IMG/VR virus record: IMGVR_UViG_3300046817_001031
Span: 1-21,722 of that record
Strand: one strand, 5' to 3'
DNA length: 21,722 nt
DNA from: a virus
Shown here piece by piece: positions 13,679-20,674 of this stretch. The notes beneath the pieces were generated by a model. That model saw nothing but the letters and a program-made list of their open reading frames with translations, was not told the DNA's origin and did not search any database. The position numbers and the translations under genes are program-made. How positions within the stretch are numbered: the stretch's first letter is position 1; the number at the start of each line of letters is the position of its first letter.

Positions 13679-14092
13679 TTACCGACGCCTGAAAACCCGG
13701 TCCTCGTTTGAATATGGCTCGAAAACCAATTCTTTATCATCGTTTTCAAACGATGCAGCCATATCCTCGACTTTTTGTTCTATCTGGCGAACGACCTCAC
13801 TCTCGATTGTCGGTGGCGATGGCGCCTGCTCCGCCCAGCGAAAGTCGATCGCCAGCCCCTCACCATCCTTGCCGGTGACCTGCAGCGGCAGGATGCGGCC
13901 CAGCAGCCCCATGAAGGCCACGGGGCAGTCAAGTGCCCGTGCCGCAAGGTATTTTCGGCCCCCAACATCATTCAACGCACCAACGACCATCGCCTTGATG
14001 TCGGCCGTTTCACGGTTAAGCGAGCCCTTTGGGCGACCACGGCCGCGCTTAACGCCGTCTGGAACAGGGTTGAGATTGACGTGAGCCGACAT
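13679..14092 (-). CDS. Putative terminase small subunit / DUF5681-like
   Basis: 137 aa from ATG at 14092 (a GTG at 14095 adds one residue). The N-terminus holds a basic AT-hook-like GRGRPKGSLNRETADIKAMV segment, then a helical region (LAARALDCPVAFMGLLGRIL followed by PLQVTG), then an acidic tail ending DRVFRRR. This layout recurs in proteins encoded just before terL in P22-like phages of alphaproteobacteria and fits a DNA-recognising small terminase; the family itself is weakly defined. The Shine-Dalgarno is weak (GGAAA, about 7 bases upstream). A candidate promoter lies immediately upstream. Confidence 0.6.
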   Translation of the reverse strand: MSAHVNLNPVPDGVKRGRGRPKGSLNRETADIKAMVVGALNDVGGRKYLAARALDCPVAFMGLLGRILPLQVTGKDGEGLAIDFRWAEQAPSPPTIESEVVRQIEQKVEDMAASFENDDKELVFEPYSNEDRVFRRR

Positions 14093-14105
14093 CACATTTT
14101 CCGAG

Positions 14106-14133
14106 ATTTAATTAAGCGCAAATATGTGGTCAA
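14106..14133 (-). promoter_or_regulatory. Candidate promoter before the small terminase gene
   Basis: On the minus strand TTGACC (14133-14128) is followed after 16 bp by TTAAAT (14111-14106), in an AT-rich island unlike the surroundings. It would drive the terminase/structural genes and overlaps the last codon and stop of the NusG-like gene. Consensus match is moderate. Confidence 0.3.
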
Positions 14134-14714
14134 TGATAACGTCTCAAAACCAAGCACTTGACCTTCACATTCACATCCCTGAGTTCACCGAACATCAGAA
14201 CTTGCACGCTACAGTTGTCTCCATCGACCGATCGCACAACCGCGTCAATCCCATCGAGCGGGGAGCCGTTGCCGAGCCCGCACGCCGTCCCTGGCGGCCA
14301 GACACTCCCCGCCAACGGCGGGGCGCGGCGCGCCCCCTCCGTCGCCTGGAGCGCCTCCACGGCGCCGCGCGGCACGCGGTTGGGACGATCACCCGCCATG
14401 CAGAGCTTACGCACCCCGCCGACGTAACGGGCGGCGACCCAGCCCTGCCCCGGCTCGAGGCCGATGAACACGTAAGACCGGAACAACGGCCGGTGCGTGA
14501 GCCGGGGTGGAGCGCCCGTCAACACGGCATGGGTAGGGAAATACGGGACGTATCCGGCGCGTCCGAGATTATCGGCGGCCCACGCCTCACGATTGGGATG
14601 GGTGTGCGCCACCGCCCAGGTGAGGGAAGGCGCGGCATCGCGTCCGCAGTCCGGCGAAAGGAGGGCCTCGGCGTCCACACCCGCCTGTATTGCCCCCTCT
14701 TCGATCCACGTCAA
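14130..14714 (-). CDS. NusG/RfaH-like transcription antitermination protein
   Basis: 194 aa from TTG at 14714 (GGAG nine bases upstream); a GTG twelve codons later is the alternative. The NGN domain covers about 32-123: WAVAHTHPNREAWAADNL, then GYVPYFPTHAV, the hallmark PLFRSYVFIGL, and VAARYVGGVRKL. After a short linker a KOW-like domain covers about 138-188 (GTACGLGNGSPLDGIDAVV, then VLMFGELRDVNV). NusG paralogues bind the RNA polymerase clamp and suppress pausing and termination; specialised ones such as RfaH are recruited to particular operons. Here the gene is the first of the terminase/structural series, which suggests it supports transcription of the long late operon. It is preceded by 23-bp direct repeats. 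Confidence 0.85.
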   Translation of the reverse strand: MTWIEEGAIQAGVDAEALLSPDCGRDAAPSLTWAVAHTHPNREAWAADNLGRAGYVPYFPTHAVLTGAPPRLTHRPLFRSYVFIGLEPGQGWVAARYVGGVRKLCMAGDRPNRVPRGAVEALQATEGARRAPPLAGSVWPPGTACGLGNGSPLDGIDAVVRSVDGDNCSVQVLMFGELRDVNVKVKCLVLRRYH

Positions 14715-14720
14715 GCTCTA

Positions 14721-14774
14721 CCGCTCCACGCAATGCTCCACGCCAGACCCGCCGCTCCACGCAATGCTCCACGC
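14721..14774. repeat. Two perfect 23-bp direct repeats in the NusG-like leader
   Basis: Copies at 14721-14743 and 14752-14774 are identical. Each contains two GTGGAGC boxes (minus strand) 14 bp apart, so four boxes lie between the resolvase stop (14781) and the NusG-like start (14714). The last box supplies the GGAG of the probable Shine-Dalgarno. The sequence GCGGTAG (14724-14718), identical to the core of the enterobacterial ops element, abuts the array. Confidence 0.85.
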
Positions 14775-14780
14775 GGTTGC

Positions 14781-15215
14781 TCATCCGTTCCCGCACAGCA
14801 CCGTTCGCCAACCCCACCATGCCAGCAGGATGGCGTCCGCCTCGTCATGCCGTAGCGCCCGCGTCGGCTCGCCGATCACCTTTCGCGCCATGGCGACACC
14901 GTCCTGCTTGCTCGTCAGCCCGAACGCGCCGCGCCAGACCGCCGGCTCCACGCGATACGCCGACTGCCCGGTCGCCTCCAGCGCGCCAGTCACCACCCCG
15001 ACGCTCTCACCCAAACTGAACGCCGAGGCCACTCCCATCTGAGGGCTGGCGCGCTGCGCCTCCATCACGACGAGATCCGCGCCTCTCGCCGCGAGCGCCA
15101 CCTCGGCCGTGACATCCCACAGCCACGACAGCCGGGCCGTGCCTGTTTCAGGGTTCACACGCAGCAGCGCCACCGCTCCGTGCAGCCCTGGATCAATCCC
15201 CAAAATCGTTGCCAT
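14781..15215 (-). CDS. RuvC-like Holliday junction resolvase
   Basis: 144 aa, RNase H-fold junction endonuclease. The four acidic residues of the family are visible: D8 in LGIDPG, E52 in VVMEAQ, and D124 and D127 in RHDEADAILLAWW. It is slightly shorter than cellular RuvC (about 170 aa), as usual for phage members. Such enzymes resolve branched replicating DNA before packaging, which fits its place between the primase-helicase and the terminase genes. ATG at 15215 has an excellent AAGGAGC Shine-Dalgarno six bases upstream. Confidence 0.9.
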   Translation of the reverse strand: MATILGIDPGLHGAVALLRVNPETGTARLSWLWDVTAEVALAARGADLVVMEAQRASPQMGVASAFSLGESVGVVTGALEATGQSAYRVEPAVWRGAFGLTSKQDGVAMARKVIGEPTRALRHDEADAILLAWWGWRTVLCGNG

Positions 15216-15225
15216 TCCCGCTCCT

Positions 15226-15357
15226 TGGACAGCTGGACAGAGGTTTCAACTTTTTTCCCCGCACACACGCCGCTGCCCGCTGCCGCACGCCGCAACCACC
15301 ACTTTTCTTTACCTGTAAAATTTCCTCAATTTAGTGGACAGCTGGACAGCTGGACAG
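15226..15357. repeat. Two clusters of TGGACAGC repeats in the resolvase leader
   Basis: TGGACAGC occurs twice in tandem at 15226-15241 and three times at 15335-15357 (8-bp period), on either side of an AT-rich stretch with TTTACCTGTAAA (15308-15319). More GGACAG/CTGTCC copies are scattered through the primase 3' end up to about 15600. The 206-bp gap 15216-15421 has no gene. The repeats look like protein-binding sites for a control region or an origin. Confidence 0.6.
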
Positions 15358-15421
15358 AATGCAACGCGTGCATTGCACTACTCGCACGTATCCACACGCA
15401 TCGCATCCTTCGCATGGTATT

Positions 15422-17863
15422 TCAGAAGTCTTGGGCTATATTCCTCTTTCTGTCTTCGGACAGACGACGCTCTAATCCACTGGACGATAGCTGTCCAAGA
15501 ACGTGCCAGCGCCCGGGCAGCGCCCACAATCGCGGCCGCCCATCCCCGTCCACGACCCGTTGGTCAGTGTGTGTCCACCTCTCTGGACAGAGCCGCAGCC
15601 CCTGGACGACGTGCGCCCCGACGATGCCGCGCGCGATGGCATTGCCCGCCCCCCACAGGCCCGCCTGCCCCTTGGCGAGGATCTCCTCGGCGGTCACCAG
15701 CTCGCGATCGTGCAGCGGCCGGCCTGGGTTCCCCCACAGCTCGGTGACCCAGATCACCGCCGGGTGCGAGCCGAGTCTGGTCATCTCGCGCTTGGCCGCC
15801 GTGATCGGCGGCGCGGCCGCCGGATTGAACCGCGAGACATCGCGCGCCAGCAGCCATCCGGCGACGGCGGCGGCACCGTCCCGCGCGATCCATTGGTGCA
15901 GCCGGGTCCAATACATCACGCCTTCGATGGTCGAGCCGTGCGCGACGAACGCCGTCGCCACGATATCGCCCCGCCGATCGTCCTCGGCCAGCGCGATGGC
16001 GCCCGGGTGATTGCTGGTGATGAACACACAGACCACGTTGGGGATCATGTAGACCTCGATCCCCTTTTGATTGATCGGGATCTGGTCGGGCGGCGTGGTG
16101 ATCCACCCCTTGATCGTCTCGTAGCTGTCGCGCTTGTGCGCCGGCGGCATCTCGTTGATCAGCAGGATCTGGTGCCGCAGGTAGCCGTTGAACGACCCGC
16201 CGACCGCGCTCCCGCTCACCTGCCCGACATTGTGCGCGCCGATCGCCAGCAGGAACGGCAGCAGGAAGCTGTCCTTGCCGGCGCCCTGCGGCCCCAGCAG
16301 CACCAGCATGCTGCCGACCTTGCGGCCGGGGTTCTGAAGTATCCACGCCAGCCGATCCAGCACCCGCTCGCGGTCGGCCGCGTCCGGTATGAGCAGCCGC
16401 GCGTGCTCGAGCCACGGCGCCACGTCGTCGTCGCTGGCCCCCGCCAGCGGCACCACGCTCGAGGGCCGCCACGTATTGGCCATCGGCCGCCCGTCCTCCT
16501 CGACCAACTCCCCGGCCCCCGGCCGCATCGTCAGCCCGGCCGCCCGCCGCAGCCCGCTGTCGGGGTGCAGCAGCCGCGCCACCAGCCCCTTGGCGCCGCG
16601 CGTCATATACTTCGACACCCGCAGCGCGGCGGCCTCGGCGCACATTTGCTGGTCGTCCAGCAGCACGCCGTCGCGATCGAGCCAACCGCGTGGCGCCCTC
16701 ACATACCTTATGCGCGCCAGCAGCAGGACGAACGGGTCACCGCCTCCGGCCGCCCCGGCGGCCTCCCCATCTTTTCCCGGCTCGGCCCCACCGATCGCCC
16801 GCGCCTCCTCGACCACGTCGAAATCGCCATCCACGTTCGCCCGCGACGGCGGCCTCCACGACGGGTCAACCTCGCGCGCCAGCCACGCCAGCGTGCCAAA
16901 GCCAAGGTCATCCGCCGGTGAGCGCGCCCAGTGGTCCCACCGCTCCCGGCAGGCTTCCTCGTCGTGCTTGGCCTCGCATTTCCCGCTCCAGCCCACCCAG
17001 GCCTCGTAGGCGGCCTCAGCGCCGCCCGAGGCCGCGTGCGCGGCCATGCCGATGCGCGTCCACTCGTCCCAGTGCTCGCAATCGTTCGCGATCACGCCGA
17101 GCGCGGCCACGATGTCCTCGAGCGGCGCCGTGCGGGTCCGTCCCGGGCCGGCGCGCGCGCTCCGAAGCGCGATGCCGTCGTCCCTCACCCTCGCCCGCGC
17201 GAGGCGCCGCGCCTCGCCCAGCTCCCACAGCCGCAGCGCCTCCATGCCGATGTCGCCATCACCCTCGCCGGCCGCGCCACTGGTCCACCCGGTGACCGTG
17301 ACGAACCGCGAACAGGCGAAAAACACCTCGAGCGCGGCGCGCTCATGCGCGCCCGGCTCGCCGGCCATCGACACCCGCGCCTGCATCGGCACGTCCAGCC
17401 CCGCTTTTCCCATGATGCGGATGCCGGTGCCGGACGGGGTCACCTCGACATAAGCGCCGGGGCACCGCTCGATCAGATCCCAGGCCCACGGCGCCAGATC
17501 GCCGGTGGCGGGGTCGCGGCATTTGTCGCCGTCGAGCCAGACCCGCTCCAGATCACCCAGCAACAGCCACCCAACCCCGTCGGCCTCGCCCTCGAGGACC
17601 GCCCGCTCGGCCCGATCGTAGGTCGTGGCGCCGCGCGGGCTGTTGGAGCGGATCGACGCCGGCGAGCCGGGAACGTGCGGGTGCTTGGTCCACGACGCCG
17701 TGCCGTCGCGGCGGCTGACGAGGCGCCACGACCACACGCACCAGCGGACCTGGGCCAGCATGGCGGCGAACGCCGGAACGCCGTGCAGCCCGATACCCCT
17801 GGCCCTCCGGTCGGTGGGAGGACGCGGGGGATCGGGCAACGGGACGGATGCGGCGGGTGACAC
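15422..17863 (-). CDS. Primase-helicase (PrimPol, PriCT-2, SF3-type ATPase)
   Basis: 813 aa. Residues 40-190 resemble an archaeo-eukaryotic-type primase-polymerase: acidic pair in VWLDGDK (about 108-114) and the EVTPSGTGIRIMG motif (about 140-152). Residues about 249-333 match PriCT-2 (EDIVAALGVIANDCEHWDEW to LAWLAREVD). The C-terminal helicase/ATPase has Walker A GPQGAGKDS at about 524-532, Walker B QILLINEM at about 565-572 and a following ITSN sensor-like motif (VVCVFITSNHPGA), as in DUF5906/VapE-like phage helicases. It would initiate and unwind DNA for phage replication. The start is GTG at 17863, with GGGAG eight bases upstream; the open frame further upstream to 18019 overlaps another gene and is discarded. 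Confidence 0.88.
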   Translation of the reverse strand: MSPAASVPLPDPPRPPTDRRARGIGLHGVPAFAAMLAQVRWCVWSWRLVSRRDGTASWTKHPHVPGSPASIRSNSPRGATTYDRAERAVLEGEADGVGWLLLGDLERVWLDGDKCRDPATGDLAPWAWDLIERCPGAYVEVTPSGTGIRIMGKAGLDVPMQARVSMAGEPGAHERAALEVFFACSRFVTVTGWTSGAAGEGDGDIGMEALRLWELGEARRLARARVRDDGIALRSARAGPGRTRTAPLEDIVAALGVIANDCEHWDEWTRIGMAAHAASGGAEAAYEAWVGWSGKCEAKHDEEACRERWDHWARSPADDLGFGTLAWLAREVDPSWRPPSRANVDGDFDVVEEARAIGGAEPGKDGEAAGAAGGGDPFVLLLARIRYVRAPRGWLDRDGVLLDDQQMCAEAAALRVSKYMTRGAKGLVARLLHPDSGLRRAAGLTMRPGAGELVEEDGRPMANTWRPSSVVPLAGASDDDVAPWLEHARLLIPDAADRERVLDRLAWILQNPGRKVGSMLVLLGPQGAGKDSFLLPFLLAIGAHNVGQVSGSAVGGSFNGYLRHQILLINEMPPAHKRDSYETIKGWITTPPDQIPINQKGIEVYMIPNVVCVFITSNHPGAIALAEDDRRGDIVATAFVAHGSTIEGVMYWTRLHQWIARDGAAAVAGWLLARDVSRFNPAAAPPITAAKREMTRLGSHPAVIWVTELWGNPGRPLHDRELVTAEEILAKGQAGLWGAGNAIARGIVGAHVVQGLRLCPERWTHTDQRVVDGDGRPRLWALPGRWHVLGQLSSSGLERRLSEDRKRNIAQDF

Positions 17864-17901
17864 TGTTTCAACTCCCGGTGAGATGAGCCGGCGAGCATGG
17901 A

Positions 17902-18099
17902 TCAATCGGTGCCGCGATACCAAGGCGGGCTGTCGGCGGATGCTTCCACCTTGCCCTCGAGCCGCTCCAGCGAATGCGGCGGCGTCAGCATGCGCCGGTG
18001 GCGCCGCCACGAGATCCACGCGCGGGCGAGATTGACGGCCAGGGCCAGCGGCGGCGGCAGCAGGCCCTCGACTTCCGTCAGGATCTCGAGCGTGGTCAT
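17902..18099 (-). CDS. Small basic protein of unknown function
   Basis: 65 aa. A hydrophobic/amphipathic stretch (LLPPPLALAVNLARAWISW, about 13-31) is followed by a very basic RRHRRM and a polar tail. It might be membrane-associated or simply helical. ATG at 18099 overlaps the preceding stop as ATGA, which fixes the start. Located just upstream of the primase-helicase; no function assigned. Confidence 0.6.
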   Translation of the reverse strand: MTTLEILTEVEGLLPPPLALAVNLARAWISWRRHRRMLTPPHSLERLEGKVEASADSPPWYRGTD

Positions 18100-18302
18100 T
18101 TGTCGGCCGGCGTGTCCTTTTCGATCTGGTCGGCCACCATCCGTAACAGCGCGGGCAGCTGGAGCGCGACGCCAGCCGGGGCCTGGACGGAGAAGCCGGA
18201 GCCCTTCGCGCCGTCGAGGACGATCAGGACGACCCCGGTGGCACGCGTGGCTGTTCAGGCAGCCGAGGCCTGGGCGTCGTATTTACCGGGACCGAGGGCC
18301 AT
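18096..18302 (-). pseudogene. Small conserved-type phage protein interrupted by one TGA
   Basis: ATG at 18302 opens MALGPGKYDAQASAA, then TGA at 18255-18257, and the same frame continues TATRATGVVLIVLDGAKGSG, through FSVQAPAGVALQLPALLRMV, to DQIEKDTPADK and a TGA forming an ATGA overlap with the next gene. The two parts together look like one phage protein of about 68 aa that begins MALGPGKYD and ends in a ADQIE helix; no start codon exists after the internal TGA. GGAAA lies seven bases before the ATG. A single substitution (from CGA or TGG), read-through, or a sequencing error could explain it. Confidence 0.6.
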
Positions 18303-18519
18303 CAGCCGTTTCCATCAATCGGGTGAGATCGCCGAGCAGCGAGAGGAATGCCGACGTCATCCGCTTGCCGTGAAGGTCGTCGCCCAGGCCTGAACGCAGC
18401 GACAGCGCGAAACTGCCCAGCGCCACGCGGACCAGCATTGCCTGCGACGTCGTCAGCCGGGTGCCGTTAATGACGATGGTCGGCTCGTCGGCCCATGGGT
18501 CTTTTTCAGGTGAGGTCAT
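18283..18519 (-). CDS. Small phage protein of unknown function
   Basis: 78 aa of a type commonly seen in early regions of alphaproteobacterial phages: IVINGTRLTTSQAMLVRVAL, then GLGDDLHGKRMTSAFLSLLG. Predicted short beta strand plus helices, with no known activity. ATG at 18519 has GGAGGAGC close upstream and also overlaps the previous stop as ATGA. The 3' end overlaps the start of the TGA-interrupted gene by 20 nt. Confidence 0.75.
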   Translation of the reverse strand: MTSPEKDPWADEPTIVINGTRLTTSQAMLVRVALGSFALSLRSGLGDDLHGKRMTSAFLSLLGDLTRLMETADGPRSR

Positions 18520-18875
18520 TCCGCTCCTCCTGCTTCTCCATTTTGCTTTCGGATCAGATCGCGCACCAGGTCGGCGAACGTCTTCGGGTTCATCACCCTT
18601 CCCTGGAAATTGGGGAACACCGGCATCGTGGCGATGTCGCGGCCCAGCCTGGCGGCGACCGCCACGGCCTGCTCGCGTCGGACCCGCATCTCGGCCGCCA
18701 TCGGGTGCGCGTCGCCGATCCCGTCCAGATCGCCCCAGCGCAGCGCGCAGACCGTTTCGCGGTCGTCGCCGGTCGTCAGCATCCAGCGGATCGCCCCGCC
18801 GGCCCAGTGGCCGTGCGCGGCCGCCAGCAGGAGCGTCTTCTCGGCGTCGGACAGCGTCCTGCGACGGGGCGCCAC
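18516..18875 (-). CDS. Unknown protein with weak tyrosine-recombinase-like motif
   Basis: 119 aa from GTG at 18875. Residues 31-52 (RWMLTTGDDRETVCALRWGD) resemble the TG-x-R-x-x-E-x-x-x-L-x-W-x-D motif around the first catalytic Arg of tyrosine recombinases, but the catalytic Arg position holds Asp and no HxxR or Tyr motif follows, so no recombinase activity is expected. The rest is helical and ends VMNPKTFADLVRDLIRKQNG. It could equally be a DNA-binding protein with a chance resemblance. It is the first well-supported gene of the leftward operon and ends in an ATGA overlap. Confidence 0.65.
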   Translation of the reverse strand: MAPRRRTLSDAEKTLLLAAAHGHWAGGAIRWMLTTGDDRETVCALRWGDLDGIGDAHPMAAEMRVRREQAVAVAARLGRDIATMPVFPNFQGRVMNPKTFADLVRDLIRKQNGEAGGAE

Positions 18876-18876
18876 C

Positions 18877-18933
18877 TCACGGTTCGCCGTCGGGCAGCAG
18901 GCCGAAATCCAGCAAGTGGTTTGGTAGCCGCAT
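18877..18933 (-). CDS. Possible 18-aa leader ORF
   Basis: ATG at 18933, nine bases after GGGGAG, encodes MRLPNHLLDFGLLPDGEP and stops at TGA one base before the GTG of the next gene. The good Shine-Dalgarno and tight spacing suggest a leader peptide or coupling ORF at the head of the leftward operon; its small size keeps the confidence low. Confidence 0.35.
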   Translation of the reverse strand: MRLPNHLLDFGLLPDGEP

Positions 18934-19151
18934 TAACCGCTGCTCCCCGGGTCACCCTGTTGGTCCATGACCCTGCACTGGTCGCATGGATCGCACAACA
19001 CAAGAACAACACACTACAGGCTGTAATCCCGCACGCATTGCACGGTTCCGCACATAGGTCGGTTTCAGTATATCCCCCTGATTGCACTGGTTGCATTCTT
19101 CTCGGCCCAGGCCGGGAGCGCCGCGCCGTGCCGCACGATGCCGCCGAGACG
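18934..19151. promoter_or_regulatory. Divergent control region between the two operons
   Basis: About 218 bp without a gene, from which leftward and rightward transcription must start. It contains two copies of a 14-mer, TGCACTGGT(C/T)GCAT (18974-18987 and 19083-19096), a partial third (TGCACGGTTCCGCA, near 19039), and an 11-bp palindrome TACAGGCTGTA (19015-19025) between them. These look like operators for a regulator such as the adjacent HTH protein. I could not identify convincing -35/-10 pairs. Confidence 0.55.
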
Positions 19152-19343
19152 ATGACCGTTCGCGAGGCCGCCCGCGCTTTGGGGCTGCCGCTTCGCACGA
19201 CCTATCAATACTGTGAGACGGGCGCGCTGCCGCACATCCGCATCAGCCGGCGCATCCTGATCCTGCGCGAAACCGTGGACGGCATGGTCGCCGCCGGCCG
19301 CGCCCGGCAGCCGGAACTGGCGCTGGACGACGCGCGGTGGTGA
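19152..19343 (+). CDS. Small HTH (excisionase/MerR-like) DNA-binding protein
   Basis: 63 aa. Residues 1-50 form the helix-turn-helix plus wing typical of excisionase-family proteins: TVREAARALGLPLRTTYQYC, ETGALPHIRI, then RRILILRETVDGMV. It is the first gene of the rightward operon, next to a control region with repeated 14-mers, so a regulatory role (early repressor or activator) is likely; excision is less likely because no intact integrase is in view. ATG at 19152 is preferred because the reading frame upstream crosses the control region. It ends in a GTGA overlap with the helicase. Confidence 0.75.
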   Translation: MTVREAARALGLPLRTTYQYCETGALPHIRISRRILILRETVDGMVAAGRARQPELALDDARW

Positions 19344-20674
19344 GCCTGTGGGCGCACCAGCGTGCCGTGCTGACGGATCTGGCGATCGGCCACTACCTCC
19401 TCCTGTGGGAGCCGGGCGTCGGCAAAACCGCCGCGCTCGTCGTCGCCGGCGACATCGTCGGCGGCCGTCAGTTGTGGCTTTCGCCGGCGGTGATCATCCC
19501 GCAGAGCATCGAGGAGATCCGGCGCTGGCGTCCCGGGGTGACGATCCAGCACATCCGCACCGGCCGCGATCGGCTGGACCGATCGGCCGACGTGGTGATC
19601 CTCTCTTACGATCTGATGCGGCGCGTCGAGATCTGGCGCCAGCTCATCAGCGTGACCTGGGCGAGCTGCGTGGCCGACGAGGGCCACGCCTTCGGCCACT
19701 CCAGCACCGTCCGCACCCGCGCCTTTTATGGCGCCCGGGCCGACAGCCCGGGCGCCCTGTTCCGCCACTGCGAACGGGTGTGGATCGCCACCGGCACGCC
19801 GGTGCTGTCACACCCCGACGAGCTGCACGGCCATCTGTCCCGGCTGATGCCGCGTCTGATCCCCGGGCTGCTCCGCAGACAGGATTTCACCGACCACTAT
19901 TGCGTGACCATCAACAAATCATTCGGCCCGGTGGTCGTCGGCGCGCGCAATTTGCCCGAGCTGCGCCGCGTCCTCGCCGTCTGCGCCTCGCGTCTGACAC
20001 TGGCCGATGTCACCGAGCTGCCGCCGCTGTTGGTCGACCAGATCCCGGTGGAGATCAGTGCCCGTGATCGGGCGGCGATCGAGGCCTCGATGACCGACGA
20101 GCAGCGGCACGAACTGCATGTGGTCGTCACCCAGATCGAGGGCGGCGACGAGAGCGAATGGCAACGGCTGCAAGCGATGCTGCTGCCGTTGGCATCCACC
20201 CGCCGGGTGACCGCGATGGCCAAGGCGCGGGCCTGCGTGGACCTCGTCAGATCCGAACTGGACGGCGGCGCTGATCGGATCGTGGTGTTTGGCGTCCATG
20301 TCGAGGCGCTGCGCTTCATCGCCGAGGCCTGCGCGCGCCACGAGGCGCGCCTGCTCAACGGGTCTACCAGCCCGGCCGATCGCGAGCGCCACTTGCGTGC
20401 CTTCACCTCCGGCCACGCCCGCGTGCTGGTCGCCTCCACCCGCGTGGCCGGCTTTGGGTTGAACCTGCAGGCGGCTCGTCGCGCCCTTTTCCTCGAGACC
20501 GACTGGACACCCGCCGCCGTCGATCAGGCCATCGCGCGGCTCTACCGCGCCGGCCAGCAGCGGCCCGTCCACGTCTCGATGCTGGCCGTCGCGAACAGCA
20601 TCGACGCCAGGGTCGCCGAAGTGATCCGGCGCAAACGAACCACCATCGATCAACTCCTGGGAGCCGCCGCATGA
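19340..20674 (+). CDS. SNF2-type DNA helicase
   Basis: 444 aa from GTG at 19340 (GTGA overlap with the upstream stop; a GTG one codon earlier is also possible). It is a superfamily 2 ATPase. Walker A is EPGVGKT at about 24-30; motif Ia-like SPAVIIPQS follows; the DEAH-type box is DEGH in CVADEGHAFG; motif III is ATGTPVLS. The second RecA domain has RIVVFGVHVEAL, LVASTRVAGFGLNLQAA and motif VI QAIARLYRAGQ. This is the compact phage SNF2 form, which works in replication, recombination or DNA remodelling. Confidence 0.9.
   Translation: MSLWAHQRAVLTDLAIGHYLLLWEPGVGKTAALVVAGDIVGGRQLWLSPAVIIPQSIEEIRRWRPGVTIQHIRTGRDRLDRSADVVILSYDLMRRVEIWRQLISVTWASCVADEGHAFGHSSTVRTRAFYGARADSPGALFRHCERVWIATGTPVLSHPDELHGHLSRLMPRLIPGLLRRQDFTDHYCVTINKSFGPVVVGARNLPELRRVLAVCASRLTLADVTELPPLLVDQIPVEISARDRAAIEASMTDEQRHELHVVVTQIEGGDESEWQRLQAMLLPLASTRRVTAMAKARACVDLVRSELDGGADRIVVFGVHVEALRFIAEACARHEARLLNGSTSPADRERHLRAFTSGHARVLVASTRVAGFGLNLQAARRALFLETDWTPAAVDQAIARLYRAGQQRPVHVSMLAVANSIDARVAEVIRRKRTTIDQLLGAAA

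Noticed and set aside
14721-14774. CRISPR-like array
   Set aside because: Only two repeat copies with an 8-bp gap, each made of smaller boxes; no spacers or cas genes.
15503-16921. Long plus-strand ORF opposite the primase-helicase
   Set aside because: Arg/His/Pro-rich composition typical of an antisense shadow; the minus strand carries Walker motifs.
18495-19151. Upstream extension of the HTH gene in the same frame
   Set aside because: It crosses the divergent control region and genes on the other strand, and its composition is non-native; the HTH fold starts at 19152.
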